The notes below the pieces were generated by a model. It worked only from the letters and a program-made list of their open reading frames with translations, made no database searches and was not told the origin of the DNA. Position numbers and translations under genes: made by a program. DNA of 64,000 nt from the NCBI GenBank assembly GCA_963706605.1, contig OY970165.1, forward strand, positions 744,001-808,000. The letters are read 5' to 3'. Origin of the DNA: VRUE01 sp963706605. GTDB taxonomy: Bacteria; Actinomycetota; Thermoleophilia; Solirubrobacterales; 70-9. The stretch's first letter is position 1. Every line of letters starts with the position of its first letter. Of this stretch, positions 15,503 through 33,269 are shown one piece after another.

Positions 15503-15796
15503 CTATGCAGTCTCGGCGCCTTCGAACAGCTCGATCCGCTCGCCCGGCGCGAGCTGGATGACGGCCTTCTTCCAGCCGCGGGTCCTGCCTTTGCTCAGGT
15601 TGCGCCGCTTCGGCTTCGGTCGAACTTTGGAGGTGCGCACCCCGGCCACGCCAACGCTGAAGATCTCTTCGATCGCCGCGGCGATCTGGGTCTTGTGTGC
15701 CCGATCGTTGACCCTGAACGTGTACTTGCCTTCGGCGATCAGCGCGTAGCTCTTCTCCGAGACGACCGGGCGGATGATGATGTTGCGTGCGTCCAT
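15503..15796 (-). CDS. rplW: 50S ribosomal protein L23
   Basis: L23 forms part of the tunnel exit and docks chaperones. The 97-residue product starts MDARNIIIRPVVSEKSYAL and contains YTFRVNDRAHKTQIAAAIE and KRRNLSKGRTRGWKKAVIQL. Its ATG overlaps the rplD stop by 1 bp. Confidence 0.97.
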   Translation of the reverse strand: MDARNIIIRPVVSEKSYALIAEGKYTFRVNDRAHKTQIAAAIEEIFSVGVAGVRTSKVRPKPKRRNLSKGRTRGWKKAVIQLAPGERIELFEGAETA

Positions 15797-16410
15797 CAGG
15801 TCAACCTCTCCCGCAGCGTCTCCAGCGCCCGCTCGGAGATCGCCAGCGAGGCGGCTCCGATCACGTCTGCCACGCCGATCGCACCGACCTCGGCCACCTC
15901 GACGCGGGCGATGTTGCGAAAGCTCTTCAGCGCGCCGGTCTCCTCGGCGTTGAGGACAACCAGGGTCGGACGCCTAGCGCCCCATTTCGCCAGCGCCTCG
16001 GCGGCCGCCTTGGTCGAAGGAGTCTCGTAGGCGGCGGGGTCGAGCACCGCGACGCTGCCGCGCTCGGCGTGAACCGAAAGCGCCGCCCGCATCGCCTTGC
16101 GGCGGGCTTTGCGGTTGACCTTGACCGTGTAGTGCCGCGGCTTGGGGCCGAAAGCGACGCCGCCGCCGAAGCGGCTGGGAACGCCGAGTGCGCCGACGCG
16201 GGCGCGGCCGGTCCCCTTCTGGCGCCAAGCCTTTGCGGTGGTGAAGGAGACCTCGCCACGGGTCAGCGTCGAGGCGGTGCCGCGACGCCGCGACGCCATG
16301 TCGGCGCGCGCCGTCTCGTGCACCAGAGACTGGTGGAAGGGCTCGTCGAAGAGCCCTTTCGGCAGGTCCGCTTTCGTCGTCTTGCCGAGCACCGTGGCTT
16401 TAGAGGTCAT
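15796..16410 (-). CDS. rplD: 50S ribosomal protein L4
   Basis: L4 binds 23S rRNA with an extended loop in the tunnel; in E. coli it also represses the S10 operon. The 204-residue product contains RADMASRRRGTASTLTRGEV, WRQKGTGRARVGALGVPSRF and GGVAFGPKPRHY. It is separated from rplC by an unusual 156-bp palindromic spacer. Confidence 0.97.
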   Translation of the reverse strand: MTSKATVLGKTTKADLPKGLFDEPFHQSLVHETARADMASRRRGTASTLTRGEVSFTTAKAWRQKGTGRARVGALGVPSRFGGGVAFGPKPRHYTVKVNRKARRKAMRAALSVHAERGSVAVLDPAAYETPSTKAAAEALAKWGARRPTLVVLNAEETGALKSFRNIARVEVAEVGAIGVADVIGAASLAISERALETLRERLT

Positions 16411-16555
16411 TCGGAACCTCCTGGTGTGCGACTGGCGAGCGCCGGACCAAGCGAGGCAAGGACGCAGGGAGGCCGAATAGCAGCGCTATTTGGCCGACCG
16501 AGGACGCGGCATCGCGCCGGTCCGCCGCCGCCAGACGTGCGCCGGGAGGTTCCGA
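16411..16555. repeat. Nested palindromic spacer between rplC and rplD
   Basis: Outer arms TCGGAACCTCC (16411-16421) and GGAGGTTCCGA (16545-16555) are exact complements, and pairing continues inward with several G-U-compatible changes to CTGGCG/CGCCAG. At the centre GGCCGAATAG (16471-16480) pairs with CTATTTGGCC (16486-16495). The whole 145 bp can fold into one long branched hairpin. All other gaps within the S10-spc-alpha block are under 50 bp, apart from the 157-bp map-rpmJ spacer. The form is typical of dispersed palindromic repeats; a role as an L4-type leader is the alternative. Confidence 0.75.
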
Positions 16556-16566
16556 ATGACCTCCGA

Positions 16567-17196
16567 CTAGCCATCGGTCCTCACCTCCAAGACGGCGTTG
16601 CGCGAGCCCGGCACCGAGCCCTTGAGCAGGAGCAGGTTGCGCTCCGCGTCCACCTCGGCGACTTCGAGTCCCTTCTGGGTGGTCCGCTTGTTGCCCATCT
16701 GGCCCGGCATCTTCATGCCTTTGAAGACGCGGCCCGGGAAGGCGCTGGCGCCAATCGAGCCCGGGGCACGCACGTTGTGGGAGCCGTGAGAGACGGGACC
16801 ACGGCTGAAGTTATGGCGCTTGATTCCACCCTGGAAGCCCTTGCCGATCGAGATGCCGGAGACCTTCACGCGCTGGCCGGCCTCGAAGGAGGTGACCGTG
16901 ACGTCGTCCCCGACCTTTGGGCCCTCCTCGGCACCGAGGTCCTCGTCACGGAACTCGACCAGGTGCCGCATCGGCGGCGCCCCGGCCTTCTTCAGGTGGC
17001 CGAGCTCCGCTTTGCTCAGCTTCCCCTCCTTGACCTCGTCGAAGGCGAGCTGAACGGCCGAATAACCATCCCGCTCGGCGTCACGGACGGCCGTCACCTT
17101 GCAGGGGCCGGCCTCGATCACGGTGACCGGGACGACCGTGCCGTCCTCGCGGAAGACCTGCGTCATGCCGAGCTTCTTGCCGAGGATCGCAGCCAT
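16567..17196 (-). CDS. rplC: 50S ribosomal protein L3
   Basis: L3 is an early assembly protein reaching to the peptidyl transferase centre. The 209-residue product starts MAAILGKKLGMTQVFREDGT and contains FSRGPVSHGSHNVRAPGSIG and FKGMKMPGQMGNKRTTQKGL, including the conserved methylation-site Gln region. It lies 8 bp after rpsJ. Confidence 0.97.
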   Translation of the reverse strand: MAAILGKKLGMTQVFREDGTVVPVTVIEAGPCKVTAVRDAERDGYSAVQLAFDEVKEGKLSKAELGHLKKAGAPPMRHLVEFRDEDLGAEEGPKVGDDVTVTSFEAGQRVKVSGISIGKGFQGGIKRHNFSRGPVSHGSHNVRAPGSIGASAFPGRVFKGMKMPGQMGNKRTTQKGLEVAEVDAERNLLLLKGSVPGSRNAVLEVRTDG

Positions 17197-17204
17197 CTCA
17201 GCAT

Positions 17205-17525
17205 CTAGAGGCGGATCTCGATGTCGACACCGGCCGGCAGCGAATCGAGTCGCTGCAGGGAGTCGACGGTTTTCGGCGACGGCTGGAGGATGTCGATCAG
17301 CCGCTTGTGAGTGCGGATCTCGAAGTGCTCACGCGAGTCCTTGTCCTTGAACGGGGAGCGGATCACGCAGTAGACGTTTTTCTCGGTCGGCAACGGCACC
17401 GGACCAGAGACGCTGGCGCCGGTCCGCTCCGCGGTCTCGACGATCTCGCGGGCAGCCCGATCTATGGCGTCGTGGTCATACGCCTTCAGTCGAATTCGGA
17501 TTTTCTGTGCCGCGATAGTCGCCAC
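17205..17525 (-). CDS. rpsJ: 30S ribosomal protein S10
   Basis: S10 (NusE) acts in the 30S head and in antitermination with NusB, and bridges NusG to ribosomes. The 106-residue product starts with GTG (MATIAAQKIRIRLKAYDHD) and has GPVPLPTEKNVYCVIRSPFK and HFEIRTHKRLIDI. It is the first gene of the S10 operon and is preceded by a hairpin-rich spacer after tuf. Confidence 0.97.
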   Translation of the reverse strand: MATIAAQKIRIRLKAYDHDAIDRAAREIVETAERTGASVSGPVPLPTEKNVYCVIRSPFKDKDSREHFEIRTHKRLIDILQPSPKTVDSLQRLDSLPAGVDIEIRL

Positions 17526-17552
17526 GTTTTGCTTTCTTTCTTTTCCTCTACA

Positions 17553-17666
17553 CGCGGCCTTTACCGCGCGGAAGGGGCGCCGCCCCTTTGTCTGGGGCGC
17601 CGCCCCCGGTCGTATGTCTTTTTAAATCCTTCTCGCCGCGATAGCGGCGAAGACGGGCGAAGCCCG
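17553..17666 (-). promoter_or_regulatory. Five-hairpin spacer between tuf and rpsJ
   Basis: The 154-bp gap holds five separate inverted repeats: 17553-17568 (CGCGG/CCGCG), 17572-17588 (AAGGGGCG/CGCCCCTT), 17594-17606 (GGGGC/GCCCC), 17634-17649 (CGCCGC/GCGGCG) and 17654-17666 (CGGGC/GCCCG). On the transcribed strand the sequence between the third and fourth is AT-richer (AAGGATTTAAAAAG). No hairpin is followed by a clean U tract. It may be a leader/attenuator for the S10 operon or a processing region; the repeated GGGGCGCCGCCCC unit also fits repeat insertion. Confidence 0.5.
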
Positions 17667-17679
17667 CCCTGGTCCTGGA

Positions 17680-18864
<1,185 letters not shown>

Positions 18865-18985
18865 CGCTCTCCGTTCTACCTTTCGAAGTCGGGTTCTGTC
18901 TGACTTGGGTGATTGAGTCTGCTTGGAAATGCCTGGCAGCCGGGAAGCTGCCGCCTGCGGGCGAACCTGGGAAATATAGCCAGAT

Positions 18986-21097
<2,112 letters not shown>

Positions 21098-21184
21098 GGT
21101 CTTAAGGTAAGCGTTGTCTTGAAGCAGGGACGAGGGAAATCAAAGAAATCTGAGCCTGCCGGCGAAAATCGCCGGGATCGGCGC

Positions 21185-22186
21185 ATGAAAAAGGCCCTCG
21201 CGGGCCCGGCGAAACGAACTGCAAAAAAGAAGCCTGAGCGACGCGCGATGATAGCAGCGGCGCGGCGGCGCATACGCACGGTGTCCATCCAGGGGGTCAA
21301 GCGCCTCCGCTCGGCACCCAAGCGGGCGGCGGGGTGGACGCGCAACGTCGACCGCAGGGCAAACCAGCTGCTCCAGCGCGCCTGGCCACCGATCTCCCGA
21401 TTGGGCCACCGGATCAAGGCACGCGGAAGGCGCTGGGGCAGGACCGTCGGCAGGCGACTGCGGCCCGCCGGCGTATTTCTCCTCCGCGGCCTGGGGGTGG
21501 TCGAACGAACGCTGCTGCGCGTCGGTGTGCTGGCAAAGCGGGTGGCGACGCGCGCCAGTGCCGTTCTCACCCCCGAGCGAGCGATCTGCTTGACGATCCT
21601 CGCTTCGGCCGCCTGCCTCACGATCTCGCAGTTCGTCGATTACCGCGCGGTCGAGATCGGCCAGCCGGGCTATGCCGGCCTGCCGGCGGCGACCCCGCCC
21701 ACGGTCGATGCCCAGACCGCCGGCCAGGCCCACGCCTACCTGCTGGTCCCCGTCGCGCTGCTGGCCGCCGCCCTGGCCCTGGTGGTACTGCGCAACGGGC
21801 GCCGCCGGGGGCTGGGGCGGATCGTCTTTGGGCTCGGCCTGCTCAGCCTTGCCGTCATCCTCCTGGTCGACCTGCCGGCAGGGCTCGACGTCGGCACCCA
21901 GGCCTCCCTCTTCTCCGGAGCGAAGGCGGTCCTGTACGACGGCTTCTACGCCCAGATCGCCGCCGCAGCCGGGCTGATGCTCAGCGGCGCGCTCCTCGTT
22001 GTGGCCCCAAAGGCGGCGGCCCGCTACCATGCGCGCCCGTGCCGAACACGAACCAACTTATTCGCAAGGGCCGCAAGCGCCCTAAGAAGAAGACGACGAC
22101 GCCGGGCCTCAAGTCGGGGCAAGGGCGCAAGAAGGGGGTCGCGGCGCCGCAACGGCGCGGTGTCTGCACCCGCGTCGCCACGGTAA
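21185..22186 (+). CDS. Hypothetical four-helix membrane protein, 3' end overlapping rpsL
   Basis: No recognised family. From the ATG at 21185 the product is 333 residues: a very basic first ~130 (Lys/Arg-rich), then hydrophobic segments near 133-151, 185-202, 210-230 and 258-275, with a loop containing TPPTVDAQTAGQA between the first two. The natural end of the hydrophobic domain coincides with the rpsL start at 22039; the last ~49 codons, Arg-rich, overlap rpsL in another frame until a TAA at 22184. Start alternatives are TTG 21119 and ATG 21248. The coding frame before 22039 is convincing; the overlapping tail may reflect a lost stop codon or a frameshift. Confidence 0.6.
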   Translation: MKKALAGPAKRTAKKKPERRAMIAAARRRIRTVSIQGVKRLRSAPKRAAGWTRNVDRRANQLLQRAWPPISRLGHRIKARGRRWGRTVGRRLRPAGVFLLRGLGVVERTLLRVGVLAKRVATRASAVLTPERAICLTILASAACLTISQFVDYRAVEIGQPGYAGLPAATPPTVDAQTAGQAHAYLLVPVALLAAALALVVLRNGRRRGLGRIVFGLGLLSLAVILLVDLPAGLDVGTQASLFSGAKAVLYDGFYAQIAAAAGLMLSGALLVVAPKAAARYHARPCRTRTNLFARAASALRRRRRRRASSRGKGARRGSRRRNGAVSAPASPR

Positions 22187-22434
22187 CCCCGAAGAAGCCG
22201 AACTCCGCTCTGCGCAAGATCGCCCGTGTGCGCCTGACCAACGGCATGGAGGTCACCACCTACATCCCGGGTGAGGGGCACAACCTGCAGGAGCACTCGG
22301 TGGTGCTGGTCCGCGGCGGCCGGGTCAAGGATCTGCCGGGCGTCCGCTACAAGGTCGTCCGTGGCACGCTCGACGCCGCCGGCGTCTCCGACCGCAAGCA
22401 GGCTCGCTCCCTTTACGGAGTCAAGGCTTCTTAA
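22039..22434 (+). CDS. rpsL: 30S ribosomal protein S12
   Basis: S12 is at the decoding centre. The 131-residue product starts with GTG (MPNTNQLIRKGRKRPKKKT) and contains TPKKPNSALRK and GGRVKDLPGVRY with the Lys residues associated with streptomycin sensitivity. It overlaps the rpsG start (TAATG). Its 5' part lies inside the open frame of the preceding membrane protein. Confidence 0.97.
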   Translation: MPNTNQLIRKGRKRPKKKTTTPGLKSGQGRKKGVAAPQRRGVCTRVATVTPKKPNSALRKIARVRLTNGMEVTTYIPGEGHNLQEHSVVLVRGGRVKDLPGVRYKVVRGTLDAAGVSDRKQARSLYGVKAS

Positions 22435-22904
22435 TGCCGCGCCGCTCCGCCGCAACGATCCGCCCGGTCGAACCCGACGCCCGCTTCCGCAACCGGCTCG
22501 TCCAGCAGCTGATCAACAAGGTGATGTCCGACGGCAAGAAGTCACTGGCCGAGCGGATCGTCTACGACGCGCTGGCGATCGTCGGCGAGCGCTCCAACGA
22601 GGATCCGGTCGAGACGCTGGAGGCGGCAATCAAGCAGCTGACCCCGGTGCTCGAGGTCCGCTCACGCCGGGTCGGCGGCGCCACCTATCAGGTGCCTGTC
22701 GAGGTTCCCGCTCGCCGCGCCCGCACCCTGGCGGTCCGCTGGCTGGTCGACTTCGCGCGCAACCGTCGCGAGTACTCGATGTCGGAGCGGCTCGCCAGCG
22801 AAATCCTCGACTCGACTCAGCAGCAGGGCGGCGCCTGGAAGCGGAAGGACGACATCTACCGCATGGCGCAGGCCAACAAGGCCTTTGCGCATTACCGCTG
22901 GTAG
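22434..22904 (+). CDS. rpsG: 30S ribosomal protein S7
   Basis: S7 nucleates the 30S head and touches E-site tRNA. The 156-residue product has MPRRSAATIRPVEPDARFRN, LVQQLINKVMSDGKKSLAER and the C-terminal MAQANKAFAHYRW. It is coupled to rpsL and followed after 13 bp by a HAD-like gene rather than fusA. Confidence 0.98.
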   Translation: MPRRSAATIRPVEPDARFRNRLVQQLINKVMSDGKKSLAERIVYDALAIVGERSNEDPVETLEAAIKQLTPVLEVRSRRVGGATYQVPVEVPARRARTLAVRWLVDFARNRREYSMSERLASEILDSTQQQGGAWKRKDDIYRMAQANKAFAHYRW

Positions 22905-22917
22905 CTAGCCTGGCTCC

Positions 22918-23394
22918 ATGAGCCGACCGATCCTCGCCGTCGACGTCGACGGGGTTGTTTCCCTCTTCGGGTTTGACGATCCGCCCGACCGGGAGCTCGC
23001 CCGTTTCGAGCTGATCGACGGGATGGTGCATTGCATCTCCCTGGTCGCCGGTGAGCGGTTGAAGCGCCTCGGTGAGCACTACGAGCTGGTCTGGGCAACG
23101 GGCTGGGAGGACAAAGCAAACGACTACCTGCCCAACATCCTCGGCATACCGGAGATCCCCTTCCTCAACTTCGACGGCGCCGCGCGCTTTGGCTCGGCGC
23201 ACTGGAAGCTGGGGCCGCTGGACGAGTACGGCAAGGGCCGGCCGTTGGCCTGGATCGACGACAACTTCGACGAGAGCTGCTATGAGTGGGCACGAGGGCG
23301 GGGCGAGCCCACGCTGCTCGTCCCGACCGAACCCCACCTTGGGATCGAGGAGGTCCAGGTCGAAGCCCTGATCGCCTGGGCCGGCGGCCTCTAG
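22918..23394 (+). CDS. HAD-superfamily-like protein
   Basis: A 158-residue soluble protein. It has a HAD-type first motif AVDVDGVV (7-14), a WATGWEDKAN stretch where motif II would fall, and a late acidic motif AWIDDNFDE that fits motif IV. This suggests a small phosphatase or phosphatase-like protein without a large cap domain; the substrate is unknown. It begins 13 bp after rpsG and may be co-transcribed with it. Confidence 0.75.
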   Translation: MSRPILAVDVDGVVSLFGFDDPPDRELARFELIDGMVHCISLVAGERLKRLGEHYELVWATGWEDKANDYLPNILGIPEIPFLNFDGAARFGSAHWKLGPLDEYGKGRPLAWIDDNFDESCYEWARGRGEPTLLVPTEPHLGIEEVQVEALIAWAGGL

Positions 23395-23412
23395 CCCGTC
23401 TACACTGAGCCG

Positions 23413-23751
23413 ATGGAGGGGTTCTGGCCGATTTTCTTCCTGCTCGTCGTGCTGAAGATTCCAGTCTTGGGCGCGCTCTGGCTCGTCTGGTGGGCCAGTC
23501 AAGCTCCTCAGGAAGACACTGCAGAGGACTCAGGTGAAGGCTTCAACCGCCGGCGCCCCCAGCCCATCCGCCCACGTGGTCCACAGCATCTGCCCGGTGG
23601 CGGAGCGATGGGGAGGAGGCGGGGTGCCCCTCCTGGTCGCTGGGTTTTTCGCCCGCTGGGACCACAACGCTCGCTGAGTGGATCGGCGAAAAACAGGACG
23701 CCGCTGCCCAGGAGGGGCACCCCGCCTCCTCCTGTCAAGCCGCCTGTGTAG
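23413..23751 (+). CDS. Small membrane protein whose C-terminus is the hairpin element
   Basis: A 112-residue open frame 18 bp after the HAD-like gene. Residues 4-27 (FWPIFFLLVVLKIPVLGALW onward) form one membrane helix, followed by an acidic linker (QEDTAEDSGEGF). From about residue 67 the sequence is encoded by the hairpin repeat 23612-23732 and is Arg/Pro-rich (WVFRPLGPQRSLSGSAKNRT). The same peptide pattern WVFRPL...AKNRTPLPR can be read from repeat copy 1. The helix part is plausible as a gene; the original stop was probably displaced by the repeat. No function is assigned. Confidence 0.5.
   Translation: MEGFWPIFFLLVVLKIPVLGALWLVWWASQAPQEDTAEDSGEGFNRRRPQPIRPRGPQHLPGGGAMGRRRGAPPGRWVFRPLGPQRSLSGSAKNRTPLPRRGTPPPPVKPPV
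23612..23732. repeat. Long hairpin element, copy 2
   Basis: Arms 23612-23636 and 23708-23732 are perfect complements over 25 bp. Core blocks 23639-23658 and 23685-23708 are identical to core blocks in copy 1 (478-497 and 524-547), as is GCTGAGT in the loop. The arm sequence differs from copy 1 while remaining self-complementary. It lies where the small membrane gene and the flavin monooxygenase gene converge; the monooxygenase stop begins at 23737, 5 bp past the right arm. Confidence 0.85.
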
Positions 23752-25057
23752 CTCGCTTCCGCTCGTGGCGGATCTGCCGCAGATAGGGGTGGAAGTCCAC
23801 CTCGATCGTGTGACGCTTCGAGCTAACGAAGCGCTTACCCAGCCACTTTTCATAGCTGCCGATCTCCTTGCGCATCTCGGACGCCGAAGGTAGAGCTGCC
23901 TTGCCGGTCAACAGGTCGGCGACCCATTCCGATTGCGCCTCGGCGATCGGCATGACCGGGCCCAGCGGCTGCACGAAGCCGATGAAATAGAGGCCGGGGT
24001 TCTCTACCGCTACGAGGCGCTGGTAGAGCGGCATCCGGTTGTCACGAGCGCGAAAGACCTTCTCGTCGAGGAAGGGGAAGTTGATTTCGTATCCGGTGCA
24101 GTAGACGACGAGGTCGATCTCCTCCTCGCTGCCGTCGGCGAAGCGGACGGTGCGACCACCGCTGAAGCGGTCGATGTTGGGCTTGGCCGTGATGTCGCCA
24201 TGACCGAGACGCGGCAGGAGCTCCGATGAGACGGTCGGGTGAGCCTCGAGCAGCTTGTGATCTGGCTTCGGCAACCCGTAGTCGGTCATATCGCCGACCG
24301 TCATCTTCAGCAGCCTGTTGAAGAAGAAGCGCTGCACGGATATGGGCAGCCTGGTCATCATCGGCGGGGCCGATTCGTCGATCGGCGTACCACCGAGAAA
24401 CTTCGGCAGCACGTAGGCGCCACGGCGCATCGCAAGAAAGGTCGCCTCGGCGATCCGCGAGGACTCGACCGCGATGTCGACGGCGGAGTTGCCGATCCCG
24501 AGCACCAGCACCCGCTTGCCCTCGAGGACGTCGGGCTCGCGGTAGTGGTGGACGTGCATCTGCTCGCCCTCGTACTCCTGCGCTCCGGAGAAGGGCGGTT
24601 CCGGCCAGCGGGGCTTCCAATGGTGGCCGTTTGCGACGAGCACAGCACGGTAGCTCTCGATCCGACGTGCCCCGTCTGCGTCCTCTACCGTGACCTCCCA
24701 GCCGTCACCCTCCGGCTTTGCCGAGACGACCTCGGTGCGAAAGGTGATCCTCTCCCCGAGGCCAAAGCGCTCCGCGAAGTCGTCGAAGTACTTGGCGACC
24801 TGGACGTGACTGGGGTAATCGGGGTAGTCCTCCGGCATCGGGAAGGCCCTGTAGGACATGAGCTTGCGAGCGCTGTTGATGTGCAGCGATCGATAGGCGG
24901 ACGACGTCCCGTTGTCGTTTTCGTAGCGCCAGTTGCCGCCGATCATCGACCCCTTCTCGAAGCAGTCGAACGGGATGCCGCGTGCCGCCAACACCTGACA
25001 GGAGGTCAAGCCGGATGACCCGGCACCAATGATGCAGACCTTTTCGGCGCTGGCCAC
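23735..25057 (-). CDS. Flavin-containing monooxygenase
   Basis: A 440-residue FAD/NADPH enzyme. FAD Rossmann motif GAGSSG is at 11-16, the NADP Rossmann motif LGIGNSAVD is near 196, and YCTGY near 313 is the late FMO/BVMO motif. The FMO signature FxGxxxHxxxY is changed: FSGAQEYEGEQMHVHHYR has about five extra residues before the His. Members oxygenate soft nucleophiles such as S or N, or ketones; the substrate here is unknown. The gene begins 25 bp after rpoC on the same strand, so it is probably read through from the rpoBC operon. Confidence 0.88.
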   Translation of the reverse strand: MASAEKVCIIGAGSSGLTSCQVLAARGIPFDCFEKGSMIGGNWRYENDNGTSSAYRSLHINSARKLMSYRAFPMPEDYPDYPSHVQVAKYFDDFAERFGLGERITFRTEVVSAKPEGDGWEVTVEDADGARRIESYRAVLVANGHHWKPRWPEPPFSGAQEYEGEQMHVHHYREPDVLEGKRVLVLGIGNSAVDIAVESSRIAEATFLAMRRGAYVLPKFLGGTPIDESAPPMMTRLPISVQRFFFNRLLKMTVGDMTDYGLPKPDHKLLEAHPTVSSELLPRLGHGDITAKPNIDRFSGGRTVRFADGSEEEIDLVVYCTGYEINFPFLDEKVFRARDNRMPLYQRLVAVENPGLYFIGFVQPLGPVMPIAEAQSEWVADLLTGKAALPSASEMRKEIGSYEKWLGKRFVSSKRHTIEVDFHPYLRQIRHERKRATQAA

Positions 25058-25082
25058 GCAGCCAATCTACCGAGAGGACCTC

Positions 25083-32716
<7,634 letters not shown>

Positions 32717-32798
32717 AGTCGGCGACTCCTCAGACGGTCAGAGGGACGTGGATACAGCGCAGATATGGGCAGGGGATGACAACAGGCGCGCGACCGCG

Positions 32799-32826
32799 AA
32801 AAATAACACACGGCCGCACTCGGCCG
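32799..32826 (-). terminator. Attenuator-like hairpin between rplL and rpoB
   Basis: On the transcribed minus strand a 6-bp perfect stem CGGCCG/CGGCCG with loop AGTG (32811-32826) is followed by TGTGTTATTTTT. This fits an intrinsic terminator. In E. coli an attenuator in the same place sets the ratio of ribosomal protein to RNA polymerase transcripts. The rest of the 156-bp gap shows no gene. Confidence 0.55.
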
Positions 32827-32872
32827 CAGGATCGGCTCCCTGCCTAGGATCCAATCGCGGTCGGTGCGGCTT

Positions 32873-33269
32873 CTATTTGAGCTCGACGGTGGCGCCGGCC
32901 TCCTCGAGTTCCCCTTTAATCTTCTCGGCTTCGTCGCGCTCGATGCCCTCTTTGATCGCTTTCGGGGCCTCGTCGACGATCGCCTTGGCCTCTTTCAGGC
33001 CGAGCCCGGTCGCGGCGCGGACGACCTTGATCACCGGCACCTTCTGGCCACCGACCTCGGTCAACACCACGTCGACCGTGGAGGACTCTTCAGCGGCACC
33101 GTCGCCGTCACCAGCCGCGGCGCCAGCCGCAGCCGGGGCGGCTGCCGCGACGGCGGTCGCGGAAACGCCGAACTCCTCCTCGAGCGCTTTGATCCGCTCG
33201 GACAGCTCGAGAACCGAGATGCCTTTCAGCTCCTCGATCCAATCGTCAGTTTTGAAATTTCGTTGCCAT
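32873..33269 (-). CDS. rplL: 50S ribosomal protein L7/L12, apparent one-base frameshift
   Basis: The stalk protein that recruits translation GTPases. The C-terminal domain (GLGLKEAKAIVDEAPKAIKE onward) and the Ala-rich hinge are clear, and the N-terminal dimer domain reads DWIEELKGISVLELSERIKA. However the ATG at 33267-33269, which overlaps the rplJ stop (TAATG), reads MATKFQN then TGA. Removing one A from the AAAA run at 33250-33253 restores MATKFQTDDWIEEL. In the long frame a TAA lies directly before codon TGG and no start codon precedes the conserved domain. The likely cause is a sequence or assembly error; a programmed +1 shift at AAC-TGA-C is the interesting alternative. Confidence 0.9.
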
